This document shows positions 39,253-48,902 of a DNA stretch of 64,000 nt, piece by piece (position 1 is the first letter of the stretch; every line of letters starts with the position of its first letter). Below the pieces are notes generated by a model. It was given only the letters and a program-made list of their open reading frames with translations, ran no database searches and had not been told where the DNA came from. Origin of the DNA: Bacteroidia bacterium (GTDB taxonomy: Bacteria > Bacteroidota > Bacteroidia > Cytophagales > Cyclobacteriaceae); NCBI GenBank assembly GCA_030432655.1, contig JAUILA010000002.1, forward strand, positions 1-64,000. The letters run 5' to 3'. Position numbers and translations under genes: made by a program.

Positions 39253-39314
39253 AAGAGATTAGGTCTGACTTTGATTATTTTTTTATCTTGAGGGTAATAT
39301 AACCCTCTAGAAAC

Positions 39315-40640
39315 ATGACCTCCAATCGCAGAAAATTTCTCCAGCAGGCCGGGCTCTTCACATTCGGTCTTGGTACCCTTATACATGATCCGGCTATCGC
39401 TAAGGCTGCAAAAAAAGCAGTGCCCCCAAGTGATAAAATCCGTATCGGACTCATAGGTGCCCGCAGCATGGGCTTTTATGACCTGAGCCAGGCCCTAAAG
39501 CAACCTGCAGCTGAATGTGTGGCTTTATGTGACATTGATGATTCAGTGCTTGCCGAAAAGAAAAAGGCGGTTCTGGAATACCAGGAAACAGACCCGGCTA
39601 CTTATAAGGACTATCGAAAATTTCTTGAGCATCCTGATCTTGACGCGGTGGTGATTGGCACCCCTGATCACTGGCATTGCCTCACCATGGTAGCTGCCTG
39701 TGAAGCGGGCAAGGATGTGTATGTAGAGAAGCCAATGGCCAACAGCATAGCCGAGCTTGATATCATGGTGAATGCGGCACGTAAAAATAATCGTGTGGTC
39801 CAGGTCGGCCAGCAGCAACGCAGCGGAACACACTGGCGTGAAATCATGGATATGATCCATGGAGGTGAAATCGGACAGCTTCGTAAAGTGAATATCTGGG
39901 GAAATTTTGAATACGGCATCGGTCAGCCTGAAGTACCGGATTCTGCTCCGCCTGAAGGAGTTGATTTTGATATGTGGCTCGGACCAGCCCCGGACCGGAC
40001 GTTTAACAAAGCAAGGTTTCATGGTTCATGGAGAATGTTCTGGGATTATGGAGGCGGACTGGCCACGGACTGGGGCGTACACCTCATCGATATGGCCCTG
40101 TGGGCCGGTAAGGTGGATTACGATCCGGTTAATGCCGTAGCTACCGGTGGTAATTTTGCGTTTCCTGATCATGCGCACGAAACATTTGACACTATGAGTG
40201 TCAGCTGGCAGCTGAAAGACTACAATATGACCTGGGAACATTCTGCAGGGCTGGGCACTGGTCCGTATGGCAAAAATTACGGCCTTGCCTTCATCGGGAA
40301 TGATGCCACAATCTTTGCCAACCGGGAAGGCTGGGAAGTACACCCTGAAGTCGAGAACGGCAAATACAAGGTTCCGGCCATGCCCCCCAAAGGCGGCAGG
40401 AGCTATCACGAGGAACATATGAAGAATTTCCTGGAATGCATCAAGACCAGAAAAGATCCGAATTGTACAGTGGAGAATGGCCGGCTGGTGGCTCTTTATG
40501 CACATTCGGCCAACATTGCCCTGCGGACGGGCGGAATGGTAGCGTGGGATTCTGCCGGCAGGCAATTCAAAAATAATGATGCTGCAAATGCCCTCGTAAC
40601 ACCCGGATACCGTAAGCCATGGAAACTTCCCAGGGTCTGA
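39315..40640 (+). CDS. Gfo/Idh/MocA family oxidoreductase with Tat signal
   Basis: A 441-residue NAD(P)-dependent oxidoreductase. The N-terminus has a twin-arginine signal (NRRKFLQQAGLFTFGLGTL), so it is exported folded. The nucleotide-binding motif is GLIGARSMG instead of GxGxxG. The catalytic EKP is in DVYVEKPMANS, and the C-terminal domain carries DYGGGLATDWGVHLIDMALW. Members act on sugars, inositols or related polyols, or as glycosidases with bound NAD. No sugar-uptake genes lie beside it, so the substrate is not predictable. Confidence 0.88.
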   Translation: MTSNRRKFLQQAGLFTFGLGTLIHDPAIAKAAKKAVPPSDKIRIGLIGARSMGFYDLSQALKQPAAECVALCDIDDSVLAEKKKAVLEYQETDPATYKDYRKFLEHPDLDAVVIGTPDHWHCLTMVAACEAGKDVYVEKPMANSIAELDIMVNAARKNNRVVQVGQQQRSGTHWREIMDMIHGGEIGQLRKVNIWGNFEYGIGQPEVPDSAPPEGVDFDMWLGPAPDRTFNKARFHGSWRMFWDYGGGLATDWGVHLIDMALWAGKVDYDPVNAVATGGNFAFPDHAHETFDTMSVSWQLKDYNMTWEHSAGLGTGPYGKNYGLAFIGNDATIFANREGWEVHPEVENGKYKVPAMPPKGGRSYHEEHMKNFLECIKTRKDPNCTVENGRLVALYAHSANIALRTGGMVAWDSAGRQFKNNDAANALVTPGYRKPWKLPRV

Positions 40641-40718
40641 TTCTGGATTATTGTAGGCGTATGCCGTTAAGTTTTCTGATATTCTCGGGTATATTCGCAC
40701 CTCGTAATTTATAAACAG

Positions 40719-41342
40719 GTGATAAAGAGAAACGAATATTTTAAGATTGGCCGGATTGTGCTATACGGTGGCTACCTGGTAGCATTGAGCCTGATTTTCA
40801 TGTATGATGCCCAACCGGCATCCGGGGACAAGTTCACAGAATACTCGCTTACAGAATTCTGGCAGGAAGGATCCTTGTTCGTCGTGGTCATGATTTTGCT
40901 TCAATCTGCCCTGACTAACAAGTATATGCAACCGTTGTCACTTATTGTCGGTGGCTTTTTTCTTATGGCACTCATCCGTGAATTTGATGCTTTCCTGGAT
41001 GACTATGTGTTTGATGGCGCCTGGCAATTACTGGTCTTAATAGTCCTTATTGGCTTAATTTTCTCCATTTATAAAACCTATACCGTGTTGCCCGGAAAAA
41101 TTTCTTCATTCATCCGAAGCTATCCGTTCGGTCTGATGGTCGCAGGATTTCTTGTGACATTTGCATTTTCACGGCTTTTTGGAGAATCATTCATGTGGCA
41201 GGCGGTCATGGAAGATAATTACATGAGAAGCGTTAAAAATGCGGTGGAAGAAAGCGTGGAACTTATGGGCTATTCAATTATTCTGTTCTCTACCATTGAA
41301 TATGCCTTCTGGGCAAAGTCGATGAAACCCGCTGAATTGTAA
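40719..41342 (+). CDS. Integral membrane protein, unknown
   Basis: A 207-residue protein starting at GTG, with about five hydrophobic segments (near 10-26, 43-60, 68-85, 100-118, 135-150) and a short C-terminal tail ending in a further hydrophobic stretch. I recognise no family or catalytic motif. It stands alone between the oxidoreductase gene and a barrel gene. Confidence 0.6.
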   Translation: MIKRNEYFKIGRIVLYGGYLVALSLIFMYDAQPASGDKFTEYSLTEFWQEGSLFVVVMILLQSALTNKYMQPLSLIVGGFFLMALIREFDAFLDDYVFDGAWQLLVLIVLIGLIFSIYKTYTVLPGKISSFIRSYPFGLMVAGFLVTFAFSRLFGESFMWQAVMEDNYMRSVKNAVEESVELMGYSIILFSTIEYAFWAKSMKPAEL

Positions 41343-41502
41343 GGAGAATATTCATCAATAATTATCACTGAATCCTTCGGTAGGCGTGGATCCAATCCTG
41401 CTGATCTCACTTATTTTAATTCTCATTTTTTAATAGGTAAGTTGTTCTTATTAAGTATTTTAGATTTATGAATCAGAGTATTTTGATAAATTAATACGAA
41501 AT

Positions 41503-42147
41503 ATGAAAAACATCCTGGTAGTTGCCTTATTGCTTATATCATCCGTCGCCTGGTCACAGGAAATCAGACTAAATGCCTATGGTGGATATGTGTTTAAGGA
41601 TGGAGTGGATTCCTATTATTCTTCTACACGTTACTTCGATGGGACTATTCAGGATGGATTCAGGTGGGGAGCAGGGATAGAATTTCATATACCAAACCGT
41701 GGTGCTCTTGAAATCCAATACCTCAGACACGATACCAATGCTCCCACCACCTATATAGGAGGTACCTTCAATGAGTTACAGTTTACCGACTTTGATCTGG
41801 ATATTAACTGGATCATGGTAAACGGGACGCGCTATTTTCCGGTTTCAGATATTATGGAGCCGTTTATCGGTGCAGGAGCAGGTATGGGAATATTCTCGCT
41901 ACGGAATCCTGATAATGGCCGGGAGGACAGCGCCACCAAATTTGCCTGGCAGATACGCGGTGGTACCAATGTATGGCTGGCCGAACGCGTGGCGTTCCGG
42001 GTGGAACTCTCATTGCTCTCCGCTGTCCAGGCGATGGGTGGCGGGTTTTATTTCGGGACTGGTGGCGGTGGTGCCGGTATCTCCAGTTATTCCACCATGT
42101 ACCAGTTTGGTATTGGCGGAGGCTTGTCTTTCCGTTTGCGTGAATAG
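41503..42147 (+). CDS. Outer-membrane beta-barrel protein (paralogue B)
   Basis: A 214-residue protein with signal peptide MKNILVVALLLISSVAWSQ. It shares with the product of 22685-23296 the elements MVNGTRYFPVSD, TKFAWQIRGG and GGGFYFGTGGGGAGISSYS, and is therefore a dispersed paralogue about 19 kb away. Alternating strand pattern with a terminal RLRE. It ends 3 bases from the convergent TPR gene. Function unknown. Confidence 0.72.
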   Translation: MKNILVVALLLISSVAWSQEIRLNAYGGYVFKDGVDSYYSSTRYFDGTIQDGFRWGAGIEFHIPNRGALEIQYLRHDTNAPTTYIGGTFNELQFTDFDLDINWIMVNGTRYFPVSDIMEPFIGAGAGMGIFSLRNPDNGREDSATKFAWQIRGGTNVWLAERVAFRVELSLLSAVQAMGGGFYFGTGGGGAGISSYSTMYQFGIGGGLSFRLRE

Positions 42148-42150
42148 TAC

Positions 42151-44502
42151 TTATTCCCCCAGGAATGAGCAGTTATTGGTGAATGCCGATTCTGCATTTT
42201 CCGAGCCCAGTTCGATTGCCTGACGCAGGTCCTTGCAACCATCGAAATTATCGTTGATCCTGATTTTTGAAATCCCCCTGTTAAAATATATAACCGGGTC
42301 TTCCGGGTAAATATTGATTGATTTGTTATAAGCGCTGATCGCGTCGGTGTATCGCATCATGTGAAAATAGCTGTTCCCCAGGTGATCGTAGTAGGTGGCC
42401 TCTGTAGGCTCCACTTTTACAGCCCGTTTGAAGTAGGGCACAGCCCCCTGGTAATCCTCCTGCTCATAATAAATAAGGCCCAGGTTGTCCAGTACCCCGG
42501 AATTAAGGGAATCAGTGACCAGTATTGCTTCATATCCGGCAATGGCTTCGTCGATCCTTCCAAGTTCATTCAGCGTGTACGCCCTGTTATACGGACCATT
42601 CTCCACCTCGGGAAATTTCCTGAATACCAGGTCGAATTTCTCCAGCGCCTTTTCAAAATTCTCTTTTTGGTAATAGGCGAGTCCCAGGTAATTCAGGTAG
42701 GAGCCATCCAGGTCACCCAGGCTGTCGGCCTTATTGAGAAAATACAGACTGCTGTCGTATTCACTGATTTTATAATAAAGGATACCTGCATTGCCGGCGT
42801 AATCAATATTCGACGGGTCCTGGATGTAAGCCGCATGATAATCATCCTTTGATTTTTCCATTTCTCCCAGGGCGTAATAAATATCCCCACGCTTGGCCAG
42901 GGCATCGGCGTACTCCGGACTCAAGGCAAGGGAGCGGTTAATATCTTCCAGTGCGTCGTCGTAACTGTCCAGCTCCCATTTGATCGAAGCCAGGTTTCTC
43001 CAGGCGACTGCGTTTCCGGGATCATTGTCAACAGCTTGCTTATAATTTACCAGGGCACTGTAGAAGTCAGCTTTGTAGTAATAGGCGTTGCCGAGCTGAT
43101 TAAGGTAAAGACTGTTGCCGGCATCCATCCGGATGGCTTCTTTGTAATTGGCAATAGATGCCTCCAGGGAGTCCGCAATATCGGCGTGATCCATTTGTGC
43201 TTCTGCACGGTTGTAATAATCCTCAGCGGTCACGGTAACCTGGACTTCCTGTATGAGGTTTTTAAGAGAATCAGGTAACTGGAACCTGGAAATATCCTGT
43301 GGATAATCAATTTCAATTTCCTCGAAAACCATTGCAAATCCCTCATCGACAGACTGAATCATGGAAGGGAACATTATATCGCCATAGGATGCAGGTCGTA
43401 GATAAAGATCGGCCGCTTCGTCTTCAACGATAAGTTTGGTCACTCCTGTTTCCAGATCGCGGTAATCAACTTTGTTTTTCTTATCCCGAAAAAAGCCGAT
43501 CCGCCGAAGGTGCAGGGAATCAATTTCCAGATCTGTCACGAATTGAAGGCTTGAATCAGGGTCAAGTGTTGAAGTTCCGGATGAAAGATCGCCAAACCAG
43601 TCCATGTTTGAGGCCGAGTTATCCGGATCATCGGTTGATGCCTTGGTGACCACATTCTCCATGGGGTCAAAGGTGTAAATGTGGCTGGAATCACGCAGCA
43701 CAATGTAGCTGGTATTCATAAAGCTCAGCTGCATCAGCATGTAATCAGGCTTCATTAATTCAATTTCAACAGGCATATGAAACTGTCCCTGGCTCATTTT
43801 GCCCTTCATCCTGATGGTATTCGCCCCGGTAAGCTTAAGATAATCTGATTCCGTGCCCCGGGCTTTATCGGTGACTTCGCGGTACATTTTGGTATTTCTG
43901 GCGCTCCAGAGTCGCCGAATGCCTTCAATGGTAAAGTCATCGTTTTTCAGCTGTGTATCCGTTATACTGACATATTCTAGGATAAATTTCTGGTCATCGG
44001 AATAGTGAGTGCTGTGGAGAAGGAGACTGCCTTTGGATATCTTGAGCATGTCATTCCAGTTGACATACTGATGCTTTTTATATGGTTTGTGGTCGTAATA
44101 TTGCTTAACGGAATAAATGTGATCCGCCTGATACAGATCTGTGAATTCCCTGACCAGGTAAGCCTGATGCCCGCGATAATCAAAAACACTGTCCACTTTC
44201 TCAAAACGGCTCACCATGCCCTGGTTGTCAGCCCCGTCTCTCTCAGTCACCTCACCATTCGCATGGAGAATGTTCAGGATGTTGGCATCAGGGTCGTAAA
44301 CAGTTATCCACTCATCTGTTTCGGTAATCAGCGCGTACGTGTTATCGCCAATAATGTAGTGCATGTAAGAAGATTGAATCTCTTTTTGAGCGGCCGACTC
44401 AGGCGGTCCCTCAGTGGTGTTAAACATCCTGTAGGTGACCTCAACCTGGCCAAACAGCAGGGAAGGAATACTTAAAAGAAACAGGCTGAATAAATAACGC
44501 AT
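42151..44502 (-). CDS. Exported TPR protein with N-terminal strand-rich domain
   Basis: A 783-residue protein with signal peptide MRYLFSLFLLSIPSLLFGQ. Residues 20-400 are a strand-rich domain of unknown type, in places reminiscent of LolA/DUF4412-like periplasmic proteins. Residues 420-775 hold about nine tetratricopeptide repeats (for example YYKADFYSALVNYKQAVDND, then AWRNLASIKWELDSYDDALED). TPR arrays bind peptides or partner proteins, so it probably acts as a periplasmic scaffold. The start at 44502 is chosen for the signal peptide; an ATG at 44529 is in frame. Confidence 0.72.
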   Translation of the reverse strand: MRYLFSLFLLSIPSLLFGQVEVTYRMFNTTEGPPESAAQKEIQSSYMHYIIGDNTYALITETDEWITVYDPDANILNILHANGEVTERDGADNQGMVSRFEKVDSVFDYRGHQAYLVREFTDLYQADHIYSVKQYYDHKPYKKHQYVNWNDMLKISKGSLLLHSTHYSDDQKFILEYVSITDTQLKNDDFTIEGIRRLWSARNTKMYREVTDKARGTESDYLKLTGANTIRMKGKMSQGQFHMPVEIELMKPDYMLMQLSFMNTSYIVLRDSSHIYTFDPMENVVTKASTDDPDNSASNMDWFGDLSSGTSTLDPDSSLQFVTDLEIDSLHLRRIGFFRDKKNKVDYRDLETGVTKLIVEDEAADLYLRPASYGDIMFPSMIQSVDEGFAMVFEEIEIDYPQDISRFQLPDSLKNLIQEVQVTVTAEDYYNRAEAQMDHADIADSLEASIANYKEAIRMDAGNSLYLNQLGNAYYYKADFYSALVNYKQAVDNDPGNAVAWRNLASIKWELDSYDDALEDINRSLALSPEYADALAKRGDIYYALGEMEKSKDDYHAAYIQDPSNIDYAGNAGILYYKISEYDSSLYFLNKADSLGDLDGSYLNYLGLAYYQKENFEKALEKFDLVFRKFPEVENGPYNRAYTLNELGRIDEAIAGYEAILVTDSLNSGVLDNLGLIYYEQEDYQGAVPYFKRAVKVEPTEATYYDHLGNSYFHMMRYTDAISAYNKSINIYPEDPVIYFNRGISKIRINDNFDGCKDLRQAIELGSENAESAFTNNCSFLGE

Positions 44503-44629
44503 CAGTTGGCTGGTTGAATAGACAGGCATATGAAAAATTTAAAAGAATTATAAGAATAGCAATTGAAGTTTAAAAACTGAAGTACATGTATGAAAAATGA
44601 AATAATTAACTGGTATCTTCAGACCTGAG

Positions 44630-46618
44630 ATGCAGATACCATTACTTCAGGATATCGTAATACTGCTGGGATTGTCCGTGGGAATTATTTATTTGTTCCA
44701 GCGGCTAAAGCTTCCTGTCATTCTTGGTTTCCTGGTGACCGGGATCCTGTTTGGTCCGGCCGGGATCGGCTTTATCAAGGCCTCCCATGAAATTGAGATC
44801 CTGGCTGAGATAGGGATTATACTCCTCTTGTTTATTATCGGGCTGGAGTTTTCGCTGGCCGATCTGGCGAGGATTAAAAATGTGGTGTTTATCGGCGGAC
44901 TGAGCCAGGTGCTATTGTCAATAATAGCGGTTGCCGGGATAATGATGGTGTTGGGGAGCGATATGCCGCACGCGATTTTTTTCGGGTTCCTTATCTCACT
45001 GAGCAGTACAGCGATTGTTCTCAGTATTCTCCAGGCCAAAGGGATGATGACGAGTCCGCAGGGAAAGATCTCCCTGGGTATCCTGATCTTCCAGGATATA
45101 ATTGTCGTGCCTATGATGTTGCTGACGCCCATGCTCGCTGGAGAGGGAGGGAATATCTGGACAGCCGCCGGTTTGATGATCCTAAAGGTGGCAGTGGTTA
45201 TTGCGGTGCTTTTGCTGAGTGCCAGGTATGTGGTGCCTAAGCTGCTTGAATCCATCGCCAGAACCAGGAGCCGTGAATTATTCCTGATCTCCATTGTCGT
45301 AATCTGTTTTGCCGTGGCATGGGGTACCTCTAACTTAGGTTTGTCATTGTCCCTGGGTGCTTTCCTGGCGGGCTTGGTAATTTCCGAATCGGAGTACAGT
45401 CATCAGGCCACCGGGCTGATTATTCCATTCCGGGAGATTTTCAGCAGCTTCTTTTTTGTGTCCATCGGTATGCTGCTTGATTTGTCATTTGTGCTGGAGA
45501 ATATTTTGATGGTGCTGGTGCTTACCGGATCCATATTCGCCGGAAAATTTCTGATTGTCACCCTGTCGGCCATCATTCTCAAGTTTCCCATAAGAACCGC
45601 TTTGCTGGCGGGATTCACGCTGTTTCAGGTCGGGGAATTTGCCTTTATCCTGGCAGACGTGGGACTGGAACACGAACTGATCGGAGAAGGATTGTACCAG
45701 TACTTCCTGGCGGTTTCCATTCTCACAATGGCCATTACGCCTTTTGTGATGAATGCATCCGACCGGCTGGCTGGTCTCCTCCTGAGAAGGAAAAAGCTGG
45801 AGGAAACCATCAACCGGTCAGTAAATGCATTGTCACCGGAGGCGCCGGACGCTGAGACATTGCATGATCACCTGATCATTATCGGGTATGGACTTAATGG
45901 GCAAAACCTGGCTGCCATTGCACGGAATGCAGGAATTCCCTATGTGATCATTGAACTTAACGCGGAGAATGTAAAGAAGGGGAAAGTGAAAGGCGAACCG
46001 GTCATATTCGGGGATGCGACCAATCCTTATATCCTTGAACATATCAGGATTTACAAGGCCAGGGTGGCAGTAGTTGCTATTTCGGATGCGGTGGCAACCA
46101 GGAAAGTGGTGTCCGCGATCCGGCATTTATGCAATACCGTTCATATTGTTGTGCGGGGCAGGTTCCTGCATGAGGCGGGTGATTATTTCCGGCTCGGGGC
46201 GTCCGAAGTCATCAGTGAAGAATTTGAAAGCAGTGTGGAAATTTTTGTGCGTGTGCTTCACCAGTATTATATCCCGGAAGAAGATGTCACCGGGTACATC
46301 AATCAGATACGGGATGAGAATTATCAGATGCTGCGTCCCCGATCAGACCCACGCTCAAACGAACTGGAATTGCCCGCCTGGCATGATTACAGCACCCTTT
46401 GCATGCGGATCAACACAGGTAATCCGGAGATCGTTAATATTCCTCTCAAGGAATCCAGGATTAAGAACCGTTTCAATGTTACCATCCTGGCACTGCAGCG
46501 TGATAAAGAACTGATCACCGATGTGGATGAATCCACAGTACTTACTACCGGCGACACGATCCATGCTTTCGGGTCACAGGAATCCCTTGACAAATTCAGG
46601 GAGGAGATCAGTACCTGA
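44630..46618 (+). CDS. CPA2 monovalent cation:proton antiporter with RCK domain (KefB/KefC-like)
   Basis: A 662-residue protein. Residues 1-385 contain about twelve membrane segments with CPA2 motifs (LPVILGFLVTGILFGPAGIG, LLLFIIGLEFSL, GFLISLSSTAIVLSIL, FFVSIGMLLD). Residues 405-530 are an RCK/TrkA-N domain (IIGYGLNGQNLA, then EPVIFGDATNPYIL). Residues 580-660 look like TrkA-C. The protein probably exchanges K+ or Na+ for protons under control of a nucleotide bound to the RCK domain. It is not linked to a glutathione-related kefF gene. Confidence 0.88.
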   Translation: MQIPLLQDIVILLGLSVGIIYLFQRLKLPVILGFLVTGILFGPAGIGFIKASHEIEILAEIGIILLLFIIGLEFSLADLARIKNVVFIGGLSQVLLSIIAVAGIMMVLGSDMPHAIFFGFLISLSSTAIVLSILQAKGMMTSPQGKISLGILIFQDIIVVPMMLLTPMLAGEGGNIWTAAGLMILKVAVVIAVLLLSARYVVPKLLESIARTRSRELFLISIVVICFAVAWGTSNLGLSLSLGAFLAGLVISESEYSHQATGLIIPFREIFSSFFFVSIGMLLDLSFVLENILMVLVLTGSIFAGKFLIVTLSAIILKFPIRTALLAGFTLFQVGEFAFILADVGLEHELIGEGLYQYFLAVSILTMAITPFVMNASDRLAGLLLRRKKLEETINRSVNALSPEAPDAETLHDHLIIIGYGLNGQNLAAIARNAGIPYVIIELNAENVKKGKVKGEPVIFGDATNPYILEHIRIYKARVAVVAISDAVATRKVVSAIRHLCNTVHIVVRGRFLHEAGDYFRLGASEVISEEFESSVEIFVRVLHQYYIPEEDVTGYINQIRDENYQMLRPRSDPRSNELELPAWHDYSTLCMRINTGNPEIVNIPLKESRIKNRFNVTILALQRDKELITDVDESTVLTTGDTIHAFGSQESLDKFREEIST

Positions 46619-46702
46619 TCCTAAATACCCCCTTTGAGTATTGTTGCAGGTATTGCCGATGTTGGAAGTGGCGATAATGCCCGAATTGGTTTACCTTGTA
46701 AT

Positions 46703-48118
46703 ATGAATTCAATAATCGGTTGCGGTTCACCAGCGAAGAACTGCATGGGTCTGTTTGCTTTGGCGCTGGTATTATTCTCCTGCCAGGCCAGTCAGCCCGA
46801 AAAACAGTTCGGAGAAAAACGTGCTGTCGAAAACCCCGGGCTTTCCTACGAAGAATATACAGCGGGCCCGGGAGACCTCACCATATCACGTGAAGATTAC
46901 GCCGACCGGCTTCAGGGCTTCTGGCTGGGAGCGTGTATTGCCAACTGGACCGGCCTGGTTACGGAAATGGACAAAATCGGCAATATCGGGGAGATCAGGA
47001 CCGGGGAGTTTTACACACAGGCTGACTGGGGTCAGCCGGATCAGCCGAATATCTGGTCAGAAGAGCCAAGCGATCTCTCACCAACCATTGGTTTTGTTTT
47101 CAGGGATGAAGGAGAGGTTTGGGGAGCGGATGATGACACGGATATCGAATACATGTATCAGCACCTGCTTTATACAAATGGAACCAGTGTGCTCACGGCA
47201 GAACAAATAAGGGATGGGTGGCTGAAGCATATGAAGCACGAGGAAGAAAATTACCTTTGGGTATCCAACCAGAAAGCACTTGATCTCATGCTGGCTGGAT
47301 TTGAACCACCAGATACTTCCGACCCGCGTATCTCAACCGACAGTCTCTATGACAATTACTATGAAATGATTGATGCGCAGCTCACAACTGAGATATTCGG
47401 ATTATTCGCTCCCGCCAGGCCGGATATTGCACTGAAAATGGCCCGCTTGCCGATTCGAACCACAGCACGGGAAAATGCCCGGTATATCTCAGAATTTTAT
47501 GTGACGATGCATGCACTCGCCATTGTTGCTGATTCGTCCCGGTCACGGGCAGAACAGTTGGTATGGATGGCAGATAAAGCCCGGGAGGACGTACCGGAAG
47601 ATTCCTACACGGCGAAAATGTATGATTTTGTGAAAGGGAAATACCTGGAAGGTATTCCCTGGGAGCAGGCCCGCGATGCAGTTTACCAAAGGTACCAGGT
47701 AGAACAGGAAGACGGGTACACGATTACTTCGAAAGACTTGTATTGTAACGGGTGCTTCGTGGGAGGTATCAATTTTGCGTCAAGCCTGGTGAGTTTGTTT
47801 TATGGGGAAGGAGACCTGAAAGAAACCATAAAAATCGGGACATTGTGCGGATGGGATTCTGATAATCCGACTGCCACCTGGGGTGGTTTGCTGGGCTTCA
47901 TGTACGGGAAAAAAGGAGTTGAAGCGGCATTTGGCCGGACATTCTCCGATAAATTCAATATTCACCGGACGCGGGTGAATTTCCCGGATGACGGGCTGGA
48001 TGATTTTGAGAATATGGCAAATACAGGGTTGTTCATCATCGACCGGGTCGTACAGGAGGAAATGGGTGGTGGAACAGACCTGGAGAATAACCTGTGGTAT
48101 ATACCGTCTTCAATTTGA
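46703..48118 (+). CDS. ADP-ribosylglycohydrolase family lipoprotein
   Basis: A 471-residue protein of the DraG/ARH fold. It shows the metal-binding patterns WGADDDTDIEYM (around residue 145) and GWDSDNPTATWGGLLG (around 385), both needed to bind two Mg ions and cleave ADP-ribose-type bonds. The N-terminus has a lipoprotein signal ending LALVLFSC, so it is tethered outside the cytoplasm, unusual for an enzyme whose typical substrates are intracellular. The start at 46703 gives a longer n-region; ATG at 46745 gives a short signal peptide, and either is possible. Several secreted Bacteroidota members act on other glycosidic substrates, so ADP-ribose is not assured. Confidence 0.8.
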   Translation: MNSIIGCGSPAKNCMGLFALALVLFSCQASQPEKQFGEKRAVENPGLSYEEYTAGPGDLTISREDYADRLQGFWLGACIANWTGLVTEMDKIGNIGEIRTGEFYTQADWGQPDQPNIWSEEPSDLSPTIGFVFRDEGEVWGADDDTDIEYMYQHLLYTNGTSVLTAEQIRDGWLKHMKHEEENYLWVSNQKALDLMLAGFEPPDTSDPRISTDSLYDNYYEMIDAQLTTEIFGLFAPARPDIALKMARLPIRTTARENARYISEFYVTMHALAIVADSSRSRAEQLVWMADKAREDVPEDSYTAKMYDFVKGKYLEGIPWEQARDAVYQRYQVEQEDGYTITSKDLYCNGCFVGGINFASSLVSLFYGEGDLKETIKIGTLCGWDSDNPTATWGGLLGFMYGKKGVEAAFGRTFSDKFNIHRTRVNFPDDGLDDFENMANTGLFIIDRVVQEEMGGGTDLENNLWYIPSSI

Positions 48119-48125
48119 CTTAAAA

Positions 48126-48149
48126 AAAGCCGGCACAAAGGCCGGCTTT
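48126..48149. terminator. Bidirectional terminator
   Basis: A 9-bp perfect stem (AAAGCCGGC / GCCGGCTTT) with a six-base loop lies between convergent genes; A-runs and T-rich bases flank it on either side. Confidence 0.85.
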
Positions 48150-48151
48150 AG

Positions 48152-48874
48152 TTATTTCTGCTTTCTTACCATTCGAATACTGCGCCGGATATCCTTGCGC
48201 TTACTCAGCTTAGGTTTTTTTACTTCTGCCTTTTTATCAAAAGGTTTTTTCAATTCAATCTGGATCAGGCTTTTATCCTTCACATGGAACACTAAAGGCT
48301 GCCCGGGCATAACCTCTACGGTTTTCTCCGAAAAACCTTTTTTTTCAACGTTTACGGTTACCGGTCCCGGCTTTCGGCTTTTACGTTTGATCGATGAATC
48401 AGGGTAAACCACGGTGATCTTCAGGTTGGATTTATTCTTCATTTCTGTACCTGTGTATTCTCCCGGGCGAAGCAAAATCACTGAATAGAGATCATCATTA
48501 TCCAGCTGTTTTGATTCAAATTCCTTCTTCAACTTCTGATTTTTCAGAGACTTTTCGACCCTTACCTGGTAAGCGTCATCCGCCACTGAGTCATAAAACA
48601 TTACGTATCCGTTGGGGCTTACTTCAAGTTTCTGATCGCTCAGTAAAGAGCCGGTGTCTGACTTCAGTCCGGCCAGGTCAATATTGACCTGCTGATCATT
48701 GGTCTGGCTGGTGCAGTTTATTTCAAAGGTTTTGAGCAATTCTCCTTTTCTGAATATACTGCCGCTGTACGCTCCTTCTTCTTTTAACAAGTGCGCGGTG
48801 TAGGCCAGTACGGAAACTTCATCACTTCTGAATTTGGTTTTATGAATGGCCGATCTGTTTATAAAAGGTTTCAT
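48152..48874 (-). CDS. Unknown protein, third gene of an unassigned operon
   Basis: A 240-residue protein without signal peptide or membrane segment. The first 150 residues are mixed strand/helix; residues 170-215 resemble a small strand domain (PVTVNVEKKGFSEKTVEVMPGQP). The last 30 residues are highly basic (KKPKLSKRKDIRRSIRMVRKQK in part), which could bind nucleic acid, lipid head groups or an acidic partner. It lies 28 bases after the second gene of the operon and before a bidirectional terminator. I do not recognise the family. Confidence 0.6.
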   Translation of the reverse strand: MKPFINRSAIHKTKFRSDEVSVLAYTAHLLKEEGAYSGSIFRKGELLKTFEINCTSQTNDQQVNIDLAGLKSDTGSLLSDQKLEVSPNGYVMFYDSVADDAYQVRVEKSLKNQKLKKEFESKQLDNDDLYSVILLRPGEYTGTEMKNKSNLKITVVYPDSSIKRKSRKPGPVTVNVEKKGFSEKTVEVMPGQPLVFHVKDKSLIQIELKKPFDKKAEVKKPKLSKRKDIRRSIRMVRKQK

Positions 48875-48902
48875 TTCTTTTGCATTTTAATTAGAACTCA
48901 TT

